This document shows positions 33,537-42,170 of a DNA stretch of 64,000 nt, one piece after another (positions within the stretch are counted from its first letter, which is position 1; each line of letters begins with the position of its first letter). Origin of the DNA: Pseudomonas_S sp047607345 (lineage in GTDB: Bacteria; Pseudomonadota; Gammaproteobacteria; Xanthomonadales; Xanthomonadaceae); the NCBI GenBank assembly GCA_047607345.1, contig JASGDF010000084.1:21653-85652 (forward strand). Reading direction: 5' to 3'. A program made the position numbers and the translations under genes. Below the pieces are notes generated by a model. It was not told the DNA's origin. It made no database searches and saw only the letters and a list, made by a program, of their open reading frames with translations.

Positions 33537-36500
33537 TCAGAACTTGTAGCGGAAGCCCAGTTGCAGCGACCATTGCGAGACACCGGTATTGAAGCCGTCG
33601 GCATCGGCATTGGCGTAGCTGGCGCTGGTGGGCGTGGTGAAGTTGTAGATGTACTTGCCGCTGGCCTGGTCGATGCCGACGAAGCGGGCGACGCCCTGGT
33701 CGGCGTAGAAACCGTAGTCGTAGATGCGCCCCCACTTCTTGTTGAGCAGGTTGCCTACGTTGACGATGTCCAGCCAGATCTCGGACTTGTGGCCCTTGAA
33801 GAAACCCGGAAGCTCCTGGCTGATGCGTACGTCGAAGGTGTTCACGAAGCTGGCGCGGCCGGCATTCTGCGGCGCCACGCCGCCGGCATAGCGCTGCAGC
33901 TGCGGGTTCTTGCCGAGCCACTCGAAGAACGCCTGCTCCATCTCCGCGCCGCCGCTGAAGATCACGTCGCCCGGCCCCGAAGGCACGTAGAACAGGTCGT
34001 TGTAGGAGCGGCTGTCACCGTTCATGTCGTTGCTGTAGACCCAGCTGTACGGGCGTCCGCTGCGGCCCTCGTAGAACAGGCCGATGCTGGTCTGGTAGTC
34101 GCCGAAGAACTTGTGCTTCCAGTTCAACGCCGCCGAGACGCGGTCCTTGATCTCGTAGCGCGAAGTCGACAGCGCGTCGTCGTTGGCCTGGAACACGTAG
34201 TTGTTGTTCCAGCCGGAGGTGGCGGTCGAGCTCGTCAGCGCACTGACTTCCTTGGCGTCGGTATAGGTGTAGCCCAGGCTCCACGACCAGTCGCTGGTCT
34301 CCGAGAACGGCTTGGACAGACTCACCGTGAATTGGCTGGAGCGGCCCTTGTCGGTGGTGTCCAGCAACAGCACGTCGCCGTAGGCGCTGTTGCGGTTGGC
34401 GCGCGGGGTCCGCGTGGTCCCGTACACGCTGCCCCAGTACAGGTTGCGGCCATCCGGACCGACGAAGGTCGGATCCTCGATGTCCAGGCGCTGGTAGTAA
34501 AGCGCGGTCTTGACCTTGGTCAACAGCAACTCGGCCGAACCGACGATGCCGTACCACGGCAGCTCATGATCGAAGGCGATGTTGGCCTTCCATACCGACG
34601 GCTGCTCGAAGTCGCTGGCGATGAAATTGACGTTCTGCCGCGGCGCGGACGCGCTGACGCCCTCCTGTGCGTACTGCTCGACCTGGGTGTAGTTCAGGCC
34701 GGTGGCGGCATAGGCGTTGCTCAGCCAGACCATCGGCGATGCGCCCTGGAACAGGCCCAGGCCACCACGCAACTGGGTCGGGCGCTCGGCATCGAAGGTG
34801 TAGTTGAAGCCGAAGCGCGGCTGCCACAGGACGCTGTCGTTGCCGATGCTGCTGTTGTCGTAACCGTAGTAGGCCGAGGCGGTCGCGTTGTAAAGCGGCT
34901 TGCGGTTCACCGAGTAGCGATCGCCGCGCAGGCCGAAGGTCAGGGTCAGGTTGTTGTTGACGTACCACTGGTCCTGCACGAACACACCGAGGGTCTTGTA
35001 GGTGAAGTCGGCCGCCATGTTGTCGACGTTGCCATCCAGCGGATAGCGCACCTGCGAGTAGCTGGGCGCGTCGTTGGCGAAGTCCTCGATGCTGTTGTAG
35101 GTGTAGGCGCCGTCGACATAGGGCGCGTAGACGTTGTAGACCTCGTTGGTACCGTATTCGGCGCCGAACTTCAGTTCGTGGTCGCCCAGGGTCAACGTGC
35201 CGGCGCCGAAGTAGTTCCAGGTCTTGGTGTAAAGCTCGTTGTACTGGCTGTTGACCTCGGTGCCCAGGAACAGGCTGGGGTCGGTACCCACGCCAGTGGA
35301 ACTGCTCGGATCGCCGAACGCCAGGGTGATCGCCGGCGTGCCCTTGGCCGGTGGCAGGCGCACCGCCGAGTAGTCGCGGTAGGAGGCCTTGAATTCGGTG
35401 GAGAACACATCGCTCCAGTCGCTGAACAACTGGCCGACGTAGCTCTCCACGGTCTTTTCGTGCTGGTACCAGTACGAGCTGAGCGAAGCGGTGTCGGTAT
35501 CGCCATAGCCGTTGATGCGCAGCTTGCTCTGCTCGAGCTTGCTGTAGCGCAGGCTGGCGCGGTGGTTGTCGCTGATGTTCCAGTCCAGCTTCAGCGCGTA
35601 CTCTTCCAGGTCGGTGTCGCCGCTGCTGCTGGTGTCGCCGGCGCTTACGCCATAACGATCCTCGAAGATCGATTGCGCCGCCGAGATCTGCTCCTGGGTG
35701 ATCGCGCCGCTGCCGATCGCACTGCCTTCGATGTCCGCGCCGGGCGCGACCTGCTTGAACTTCTCGTAGTTTGCGAAGAAGAACAGCTTGTCCTTGACGA
35801 TCGGCCCGCCAAAGGTCGCGCCGTAGGTCTGTTCCTTGGTGAAGCCGTTGAATGGCGTGCCATCCTCCGGGTTGTCGCCGAACCAGTCACCGTCGCGCAT
35901 GTAGCCGTATACCGAGCCATGGAACTCGTTGGTGCCGGACTTGGTGACCGCATCCACCACCGCGCCGGTGGCGCCGGTGATGGTGATGTCGTAGCTGGAC
36001 AGGTCGACGTTGATCGCCTCGATCGCCTCCATCGATACCGGCTGGCGGCGGGTCGGCATGTTGTTGCCCTCCAGGCCGAACGAGTCGCTGGCGGAGACGC
36101 CATCGATGCGGATCGCGTTGTAGCGCGGATTCTGGCCGCCGGCGCTGATGCTGCCGGACGCGCGGTCGATGAACGCCACGCGCGGATCAAGACGCATGTA
36201 GTCCTGAATGTTGCCGCCGATGGAGGCCTGCGACTCGATGGTCTGCCGACCGATGCTGGTGCCGGCGCCCATCTTGTTCGCGCTGAACACCTCGGACCCA
36301 CCGGCTATCGCCGTGGCCGTGACGGTTTCGAGCGTGGTCAGATCACCGGCCAGGGTCGCGTTGACACTGGCAACCTGATTGACGCCGAGGTACACGCCAT
36401 CCTCGGTCTTGGTGCCCTCGCCCGGCTTGGTGATGGTGATCGTGTACGGACCGCCGACGCGCAGGCCACGCGCGTTGTAGCGACCGGCTGCATCCGTCGT

Positions 36501-36692
36501 CGCCCGGCTGACGGTGCCCGACTCGGCATGGGTGATGGTCACTTCAGCACCTGTGACCGGCTGACCGCCGGTGGTCGTGACCAGGCCGCCGACACCGGCG
36601 GAGGTGCTCTGCGCGAACACGGGCGCGGCGGCGAACGCGGCCACGAGGCCAAGTGTCAGCTTTGACATGCGGAGACAGCGGAGGTCAGTCAT
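33537..36692 (-). CDS. Oar-like TonB-dependent outer-membrane receptor
   Basis: 1051 residues. Signal peptide LTLGLVAAFAAAPVFAQS, then a carboxypeptidase-regulatory-like domain (about 30-110), a plug (about 120-240: QNPRYNAIRIDGVSASDSFG) and a long beta-barrel ending with aromatic Phe (LQLGFRYKF), as in outer-membrane proteins. This is the Oar/TBDR type abundant in Xanthomonadaceae. The substrate is unknown; no TonB partner or enzyme gene is beside it. ATG at 36692 has GAGG upstream. Confidence 0.93.
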   Translation of the reverse strand: MTDLRCLRMSKLTLGLVAAFAAAPVFAQSTSAGVGGLVTTTGGQPVTGAEVTITHAESGTVSRATTDAAGRYNARGLRVGGPYTITITKPGEGTKTEDGVYLGVNQVASVNATLAGDLTTLETVTATAIAGGSEVFSANKMGAGTSIGRQTIESQASIGGNIQDYMRLDPRVAFIDRASGSISAGGQNPRYNAIRIDGVSASDSFGLEGNNMPTRRQPVSMEAIEAINVDLSSYDITITGATGAVVDAVTKSGTNEFHGSVYGYMRDGDWFGDNPEDGTPFNGFTKEQTYGATFGGPIVKDKLFFFANYEKFKQVAPGADIEGSAIGSGAITQEQISAAQSIFEDRYGVSAGDTSSSGDTDLEEYALKLDWNISDNHRASLRYSKLEQSKLRINGYGDTDTASLSSYWYQHEKTVESYVGQLFSDWSDVFSTEFKASYRDYSAVRLPPAKGTPAITLAFGDPSSSTGVGTDPSLFLGTEVNSQYNELYTKTWNYFGAGTLTLGDHELKFGAEYGTNEVYNVYAPYVDGAYTYNSIEDFANDAPSYSQVRYPLDGNVDNMAADFTYKTLGVFVQDQWYVNNNLTLTFGLRGDRYSVNRKPLYNATASAYYGYDNSSIGNDSVLWQPRFGFNYTFDAERPTQLRGGLGLFQGASPMVWLSNAYAATGLNYTQVEQYAQEGVSASAPRQNVNFIASDFEQPSVWKANIAFDHELPWYGIVGSAELLLTKVKTALYYQRLDIEDPTFVGPDGRNLYWGSVYGTTRTPRANRNSAYGDVLLLDTTDKGRSSQFTVSLSKPFSETSDWSWSLGYTYTDAKEVSALTSSTATSGWNNNYVFQANDDALSTSRYEIKDRVSAALNWKHKFFGDYQTSIGLFYEGRSGRPYSWVYSNDMNGDSRSYNDLFYVPSGPGDVIFSGGAEMEQAFFEWLGKNPQLQRYAGGVAPQNAGRASFVNTFDVRISQELPGFFKGHKSEIWLDIVNVGNLLNKKWGRIYDYGFYADQGVARFVGIDQASGKYIYNFTTPTSASYANADADGFNTGVSQWSLQLGFRYKF

Positions 36693-37031
36693 TTCGGTAG
36701 CCTCGATGCGAATTTGACGGATACGAAAAAAACGTGCCATCCATCCCAGTTTTGGGCTGGATTTCTGATGTTGTGCCTTGGGGTCCCCCGACCGGCGGCC
36801 GGTTGCAGCCGCAACGGTTAACAGCAGATTAACACGGTATACGCGAATTGTGACGGAAACGAGACATTTTTAGCGCATCTAGACATTTATGACGACATTC
36901 GCACCATGAAATGGCGGTGGGCACCTGGGCGAGGTCCGGCGGCACAGGTCCCGTGTGGCTGCCCCCAAAAAAACGAAGGGGACGCCCGCCAGCCCTCCAC
37001 CCGGCGGATTACCCACCACCAAAGTGCAGGC
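36693..37031. other. Intergenic region upstream of the Oar-like gene
   Basis: About 340 bp without a credible gene. The part near 36830-36880 is A+T-rich (TTAACAGCAGATTAACA, then ACATTTTTAGCGCATC) and is the likely promoter area for the leftward receptor, but no -35/-10 pair can be assigned with confidence. Confidence 0.4.
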
Positions 37032-37032
37032 G

Positions 37033-37060
37033 AAAAAAAGGCCGGCGCAATGCGCCGGCC
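37033..37060 (-). terminator. Strong terminator after the second TonB receptor
   Basis: GGCCGGCGCA / TGCGCCGGCC stem (37040-37060), followed leftwards by TTTTTTT. Confidence 0.93.
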
Positions 37061-37104
37061 TGGCCGCCCTAGCGGGCGATCGAAGCGGTGGATCTCGGAT
37101 CAGG

Positions 37105-39438
37105 TCAGAACGATGCGCCGACGGTGACGATCGCCGCGCGCGGCTGCAGCACGTTGTAGTACGGAGTGCCGGTCTTGGTGTAGTCGCCGTCGGACACTGC
37201 CATCAACGCCGTGCTGCTCACCCAGGTGATCGCCTTCTTGTCGGTCAGGTTGCTGACGTTGAGCTTGACGTAGGGCTTCTTCAACCAGCTCCAGTCCTGG
37301 AAGTTGTAGCCGGCGTCGAAACCTAACGTGGTGTAGCCGCCAACCTGCTCGGTGTTCATGTAGTCACCGTAGCGCGAACCGGAATAGCGTGCCTTCAGTG
37401 CGGCCCAGAACCCGCCCTGATCGTAGTTCAGCGAAGCCGTGAACAGATCCTTCGGCGTGTTGGGCAGCTGCTTGCCATCGGTCGGATAGTCCAGGCCGCT
37501 GTAGCTGTACGCACTCTTCATCTCGGCCTGCGTGCGGGTGTAGGAGGCGTACAGCTTGAAGCTGTCACCCAGCCTGTAGCTGGCCTCGCCATTGAAGCCG
37601 CGCATCTGCACCTTCGGAATCGTGATGTAGACCGAATTGTCGTTCTCGTCATAGCTGGAGATCGACTTGTTCCTGTAGTCGCTCTGATAAACCATCAGCG
37701 AGGCGCCGACGCGATCGCCATAGAAGCGCCAGCCCAGGTCGTAGGTCCAGGCCTGTTCCGGCGTGGACTGCTCGGTGCCGGCGAACTGATTGGTATAGAT
37801 CGAGCTGGTCGCCGGCACCCGGAAGCTCTCGGCCACCCCCAGGAACAGCTGGTTCTGCTCGTCGAGCTGGTACTTGAGGCCGAACGCCGGCAGCGTCTTG
37901 GTATAGGTGTTGTCGAAATAGGCCGACTTGGTCGAGCTGCTGGTGCCGCCCGGATAGGCCAGGTCCCAACCCGTGCGGGTGGCATGCAGCAGCGAGATGC
38001 CCAGGTTGACGGTCAACTGGTCGGTCGGGGTCCAGTTGTCCTGGACGAAGTACTTCTGCACCGTGGTCACCGTGTAGGCGCGGTAGACCTGAATCGGGCC
38101 GCTGCCATCGCTGTAGTACAGCTGGCAGGCCGAGGAGTCACCCCAGGTATCGCAAAGATCGCCGTTGCTCTGGTCGACGGTGACGAAGTTCTGGTGCTGG
38201 CTCTTGCGCGAACGGTCATACCACACGCCATAGACCAGGCTGTTGTTCTCGCCGATGTCCTGGAAGAACTTGGCGATCACGCCCGGGCGCACGGTCTTCG
38301 AAGCGGAGTACTTGGCCGCGATGCCCGTGTACAGCTCGCCGCTGGCGGTGTAGTAGCCGTAGCTGCTGGTGATCTTGGAGGGCGTGCTGTTGCCGCCGCC
38401 ATCGCCCCACCATACATACGGGACCACCGACAGGCGCAGGCTGTCACTCAGCGTGAACTCGCCGTCGAGGCTGGCCAGCACACTCTTGTACGGATTGCGC
38501 CGCAGGTTGTAGTAGGAGGTGCTGCCGCTGCCCCACTCGGTGGCGTAGTCGGCGTCGTAATCCTGCGCGATGGTCGACTTGCTCTGGGTGTAGTAGGCGT
38601 AGTTGCTCTGGCGGTTGTACTGGAACGAGGCACTGATCGAGTTCGTGTCGTTGATCTGCCAGATCGACTTGCCGTCGATCTTCACCACGTCGAAATCGCC
38701 CCGGCCCTTCCACTTGTCGGCGGTGTTCTTGGAAATCGAGATCCACGAGCGCACCGGACCGGTGTCACCGGTGTTCACGCGCAGGAAGGTACGGCGGTAG
38801 TTGTTGCTGCCGAAGCCCTGGTTGAAATCCACGCCGAACTCGTGGCTCGGGTCGATCGTCGACCAGGCGATCTGGCCGCCGGTGGCGCCCATTTCCGGCG
38901 CATCGACGTTCGGGGTGCCCTGCAGCACGGTGATGTCGTTGTAGTTCTCGGCGTCGCCGTACTCGGTGGCGTAGACCGAGTAGCTGCCGCTGTCGGTGAC
39001 CGGCGCGCCGTTGACGGTGATGCCGATCGCCGAGGAGTCGAAGCCGCGCAGGCTGTAGTTGCCGTTGGCCAGGCCGGTGACGTCGTCGCTGGCCGCGTCG
39101 ATGCCGGGGATCGAGGAGATCAGCTGGGTGAAGTTGCTGCCACCGGACGCCTTCTGGATCGCCTCGCGGGTCATCGTCGAGATTGCCTTGGGCGCGGTCT
39201 GCACGGTCATGTTGCCGCCACCGAGGATGTAGGCATCCTTGTTGGCGGTGACGCTGACCTTGTCCAGCTGCTGCACGCGTTTGGTGTCGTAGGCGGCCGT
39301 GGTGTTGGAGGTGCTCGACGCGGTGACGCGACTGCTCTGTTCGTCGGCATCGGTGCTCTGGGCATGGACCTGACTGGAGAGCACGCTCGCGAGGGCGAGG
39401 GCGAGTACCGACCACGGGAGCTGCTGGCGGGATTTCAT
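37105..39438 (-). CDS. TonB-dependent receptor
   Basis: 777 residues. Signal peptide (SVLALALASVLSSQVHAQ), TonB-box-like RVQQLDKVSVTANKD, plug (SSIPGIDAASDDVTGLANGN; NYSLRGFDSSAIGITVNG) and a barrel ending VTVGASF with terminal Phe. The domain layout is an ordinary 700-800-residue TBDR without an N-terminal extension. The substrate cannot be read; siderophore, sugar and other ligands are all possible. Two palindromes upstream (39546-39562, 39590-39610) suggest specific transcriptional control. Confidence 0.93.
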   Translation of the reverse strand: MKSRQQLPWSVLALALASVLSSQVHAQSTDADEQSSRVTASSTSNTTAAYDTKRVQQLDKVSVTANKDAYILGGGNMTVQTAPKAISTMTREAIQKASGGSNFTQLISSIPGIDAASDDVTGLANGNYSLRGFDSSAIGITVNGAPVTDSGSYSVYATEYGDAENYNDITVLQGTPNVDAPEMGATGGQIAWSTIDPSHEFGVDFNQGFGSNNYRRTFLRVNTGDTGPVRSWISISKNTADKWKGRGDFDVVKIDGKSIWQINDTNSISASFQYNRQSNYAYYTQSKSTIAQDYDADYATEWGSGSTSYYNLRRNPYKSVLASLDGEFTLSDSLRLSVVPYVWWGDGGGNSTPSKITSSYGYYTASGELYTGIAAKYSASKTVRPGVIAKFFQDIGENNSLVYGVWYDRSRKSQHQNFVTVDQSNGDLCDTWGDSSACQLYYSDGSGPIQVYRAYTVTTVQKYFVQDNWTPTDQLTVNLGISLLHATRTGWDLAYPGGTSSSTKSAYFDNTYTKTLPAFGLKYQLDEQNQLFLGVAESFRVPATSSIYTNQFAGTEQSTPEQAWTYDLGWRFYGDRVGASLMVYQSDYRNKSISSYDENDNSVYITIPKVQMRGFNGEASYRLGDSFKLYASYTRTQAEMKSAYSYSGLDYPTDGKQLPNTPKDLFTASLNYDQGGFWAALKARYSGSRYGDYMNTEQVGGYTTLGFDAGYNFQDWSWLKKPYVKLNVSNLTDKKAITWVSSTALMAVSDGDYTKTGTPYYNVLQPRAAIVTVGASF

Positions 39439-39545
39439 GGATGACCTCTGAGGCTGGCGGGACTGTAGACACAGACAGCCCACCCGCCCGGCACGCCGCT
39501 TGAACGGGCTGGTCTTCGGGTCACGCGGACAGAAGGGCTGACTGG

Positions 39546-39562
39546 AACGTGATGATCACGTT
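39546..39562. promoter_or_regulatory. Operator-like palindrome upstream of the TBDR
   Basis: AACGTGATGATCACGTT, perfect 8-bp arms around one base, 108 bp before the receptor ATG. The symmetry suggests a dimeric repressor or activator site. The binding protein is not identified. Confidence 0.6.
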
Positions 39563-39589
39563 AAGCAGCGCATGTCACCGCCATATGCC

Positions 39590-39610
39590 GCCGAATTTTT
39601 CAAATTCGGC
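39590..39610. promoter_or_regulatory. Second palindrome between TBDR and marC-like gene
   Basis: GCCGAATTT / AAATTCGGC, 9-bp perfect arms with a TTC loop. It is either a second operator for the receptor or the 3' hairpin of the leftward MarC/SDR/grxD transcript, which lacks any other terminator; no T-run follows. Confidence 0.5.
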
Positions 39611-39731
39611 ACGTGACGACACATAAGCACAATAAAAATGTCCGCGAACGCCATCAATCTGTCACATCCTTCCAGTCCGCCCGAGCCTGCCCGGTCCCTC
39701 GCAAGCCCGTGCCAAGCCAGCGAACGGATAC

Positions 39732-40331
39732 TCAGACGTTCACCGGCAGCTGGAGGTAAGTGCCGATGCCATCCAGGAACATCTGCACCGAGATCGCCAC
39801 CAGCAGCATGCCCATCAACCGCTCCAGCGCGGTCAGGGCGCGATGACCCAGCAACTTGTAGAGCAACGGCGAGCAGAAAAGGATCGCCGCGGTCGCCCCC
39901 CATGCCGCCAGCAGCGACAGGCTGAACTCGGGCAGGCGCGCAGGCTCGTTGCTGCCCATCAGCATCACCGCCGCCATACCCGACGGCCCTGCCACCAGCG
40001 GGATCGCCAGCGGCACGATGAAAGGCTCGCCATCGGGGATTTCGCCCAGCAGCCCCTCCGGGCGCGGGAAGATCATCCGGATACCGATCAGAAACAGCAC
40101 GATGCCGCCGGCGATCGCCACCGACTCCTGGCGCAGGTGCATCAGCTCCAGCGCGTACTTGCCGCCCCACAGGAAGCCCATCAGCACCACCAGCGCGATC
40201 AGCAGCTCGCGCGCCAGCACGATGCGCTGGCGTCGCGGCGGCAACGGCCTGAGCACACTGAGGAACACCGGGATGTTGCCCAGCGGGTCGAGGATCAGGA
40301 ACAGCAGCAGCGCCGCGGACAGGATGGTCAT
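39732..40331 (-). CDS. MarC-family integral membrane protein
   Basis: 199 residues with six hydrophobic helices and the family motifs LLLFLILDPLGNIPVFLSVL near the start and PLAIPLVAGPSGMAAVMLMG in the middle (UPF0056/YhgN type). Members sit in the inner membrane; function is unresolved and the old link to multiple antibiotic resistance is not supported. ATG at 40331 overlaps the SDR stop by four bases, so the three genes grxD-SDR-marC form one leftward operon. Confidence 0.93.
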   Translation of the reverse strand: MTILSAALLLFLILDPLGNIPVFLSVLRPLPPRRQRIVLARELLIALVVLMGFLWGGKYALELMHLRQESVAIAGGIVLFLIGIRMIFPRPEGLLGEIPDGEPFIVPLAIPLVAGPSGMAAVMLMGSNEPARLPEFSLSLLAAWGATAAILFCSPLLYKLLGHRALTALERLMGMLLVAISVQMFLDGIGTYLQLPVNV

Positions 40332-41071
40332 GTGCAAGGACTCCAGATGGCGCCGCGATGCACGGCGCCCGACGCGGAAAGCAGGGTGACGCAGGCGTTC
40401 GCGTAGCGGCCAGGATCGGCCGCCTCGCGGTCGTCCTGATGCTGGAAGGCGCGTGCCCGCAGCGGCGTGCGCATCGGCCCCGGCTGCAGGCCGCACACGC
40501 GCACCGGCCCGGCGGCGGTCTCCTGGTGCAGGCTCGCCACCAGGCCGCGCTGCGCATGTTGCGCGATGCCGTAGCCGCTCCAGTAAGCCTGCCCGACCCG
40601 TGCCGGATCATCCACCACGAACACCAGCGCCGCATCGTCGCGGTCGCGCAGCAGCGGCAGGCAAGCCTGCGACAGCCACAGGCGCGCGGTGAGATCGACA
40701 TGCAGCGAGCGCGCCAGCACCGCCGGGTCGGCGTTCTCCAGCGGGGTCAGGCCGGGAAAGTCCGCCGCGCAATGCAGCACCCCGTCCAGACGCCCCAACT
40801 GCGAGCGCAGGCGCCCGGCCAGTTCTGCGTGGTCATCCGGCGTGGCGCCAGCCAGGTCCAGCGGATACAGCAAGGGCTCGGGCCCGGCCGCGGCCACCAC
40901 GTCGTAAACGCGTTCGAGCTTGCGGACCTGCCGACCGAGCAGCACCACGGTCGCCCCGGCCGCGGCACAGGCGCGCGCGGAGGCCGCTCCCAGGCCGCCC
41001 GACGCTCCCGTAACCAGCACCACGCGCCCCGCCAACGATGTTGGCGGGGCGTGGCCCTGCGTCAAGGTCAC
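40328..41071 (-). CDS. Short-chain dehydrogenase/reductase, YciK-like
   Basis: 247 residues. Rossmann motif VVLVTGASGGLGAASARACA (TGxxxGxG), NAG-equivalent HCAADFPGL, and an active-site segment where the usual YxxxK reads YGIAQHAQRG: Tyr is present but the expected Lys is not. This may reduce or alter catalysis. It starts at GTG 41071, overlapping the grxD stop (GTGA), and ends overlapping marC (ATGA). The nearest look is the YciK group, whose substrate is unknown. Confidence 0.85.
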   Translation of the reverse strand: MTLTQGHAPPTSLAGRVVLVTGASGGLGAASARACAAAGATVVLLGRQVRKLERVYDVVAAAGPEPLLYPLDLAGATPDDHAELAGRLRSQLGRLDGVLHCAADFPGLTPLENADPAVLARSLHVDLTARLWLSQACLPLLRDRDDAALVFVVDDPARVGQAYWSGYGIAQHAQRGLVASLHQETAAGPVRVCGLQPGPMRTPLRARAFQHQDDREAADPGRYANACVTLLSASGAVHRGAIWSPCT

Positions 41072-41388
41072 GGCTGGTAGGCCTCGCTGACAATGCGCTT
41101 GAGCTCGCCGGACTCGAACAGTTCCAGGGTGATGTCGCAACCGCCGATCAGCTCGCCATGGATGAAAAGCTGCGGAAAGGTCGGCCAGTTCGAGAAGCGC
41201 GGCAGGTTGGCGCGAATCTCCGGCTCCTCCAGCACGTTGACGGTGCGCAGCTGTTCGGCGCCGGCGGCCAGCAACGCCTGCACGGCGCGACTGGAGAACC
41301 CGCACATCGGGTACTGCGGCGTGCCTTTCATGAACAACACGATGGGATACCGCTCGACTTCAGCCTGGATCCGCTCGATCACCGCCAT
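41068..41388 (-). CDS. grxD: Monothiol glutaredoxin (Grx4 type)
   Basis: 106 residues. The CGFS active site is at 29-32 (Cys29), with Lys21 upstream (FMKGTPQYP), the TVNVLEEPEIR loop and WPTFPQLFIHGELIGGCDI for glutathione binding. Monothiol glutaredoxins carry [2Fe-2S] clusters and act in iron-sulfur trafficking with BolA. CAGGAGAATCCC precedes the ATG at 41388, the best ribosome site in this operon. It is divergent from sodB, another iron-linked gene. Confidence 0.97.
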   Translation of the reverse strand: MAVIERIQAEVERYPIVLFMKGTPQYPMCGFSSRAVQALLAAGAEQLRTVNVLEEPEIRANLPRFSNWPTFPQLFIHGELIGGCDITLELFESGELKRIVSEAYQP

Positions 41389-41508
41389 GGGATTCTCCTG
41401 ACAGAGCGCGGAGCCCGACCGTCCCGGTCGGATAGACTCCCGCACAAGAGGCGCATTGTAAGCCCTCGCCGCGCCCGACCGCCGATACCGAGCCGATAAA
41501 CTGCCCCC

Positions 41509-42087
41509 ATGCCGATCGAACTGCCTGCCCTGCCCTATGCCCTCAGCGCCCTGGAGCCGCACCTGTCGGCGGCGACGCTGGACAGCCACCATGGCCAATA
41601 CCACCGCCAATGCGTCGAAGAACTCAATGCGCGGATCGAAGGCAGCGAGTTCGCCGAGCTCCCGCTGGAGGACATCGTCCGGCGCGCCCAGGGCAGCCTG
41701 TTCGACGCCGCCGCGCAGGTCTGGAACCACGACTTCTACTGGCAGTGCCTGCGCGCGCGCGGCGGCGGCGATCCGGCCGGCGCGCTCGCCGGGAAGATCG
41801 CCCAGGCCTTCGGCGATGCCGCGCACCTGCGCCAGGAATTCAACCGCGTCGCGCTGGCGCTGTTCGGCTCGGGCTGGGTATGGCTGGTACAGCGCCCGGA
41901 CGGCACGCTGGCGCTGGTGAGCACCCCGCACAGCGGCACGCCGCTGACCGGCGGCGACACGCCGCTGCTGGCCTGCGACGTCTGGGAACACGCCTACTAC
42001 CTCGACCACCAGAACGCGCGCGCGGCCTATCTGGAGGCATTCTGGAAGGTGGTCAACTGGGATTTCGTCGCCAGCCGCCTGCAATGA
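41509..42087 (+). CDS. sodB: Superoxide dismutase, Fe/Mn family
   Basis: 192 residues. Metal ligands fall at His27 (SHHGQYH), His74 (NHDFYW), Asp157 and His161 (DVWEHAYYLDH), shifted by one from E. coli SodB. The second-shell GSGWVWLV is present. Small changes from the usual pattern are HHGQYHRQC in place of HHGKHH. The iron form is suggested by overall similarity, but metal choice cannot be proven by eye. The gap to grxD (120 bp) holds both divergent promoters. A REP copy follows the stop. Confidence 0.94.
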   Translation: MPIELPALPYALSALEPHLSAATLDSHHGQYHRQCVEELNARIEGSEFAELPLEDIVRRAQGSLFDAAAQVWNHDFYWQCLRARGGGDPAGALAGKIAQAFGDAAHLRQEFNRVALALFGSGWVWLVQRPDGTLALVSTPHSGTPLTGGDTPLLACDVWEHAYYLDHQNARAAYLEAFWKVVNWDFVASRLQ

Positions 42088-42101
42088 CCCCGCACACGGC
42101 A

Positions 42102-42166
42102 TAGGAGCGACTTCAGTCGCGATGGGCTTTCCCGGCAAAGCCCCATCGCGACTGAAGTCGCTCCTA
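42102..42166. repeat. REP palindrome between sodB and purK
   Basis: Arms TAGGAGCGACTTCAGTCGCG and CGCGACTGAAGTCGCTCCTA around a GGGCTTTCCCGGCAAAGCCCC centre. It separates two converging genes, a typical REP position where it can act as a shared transcript end. Confidence 0.93.
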
Positions 42167-42170
42167 CGAA

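Noticed and set aside
31902..36665. Very long plus-strand open frame antisense to fimT, ppnN and the Oar-like gene
   Set aside because: Spans several genes of the other strand and reads as His/Arg/Val/Gly-rich text typical of high-GC shadow frames; the minus-strand proteins are clearly real.
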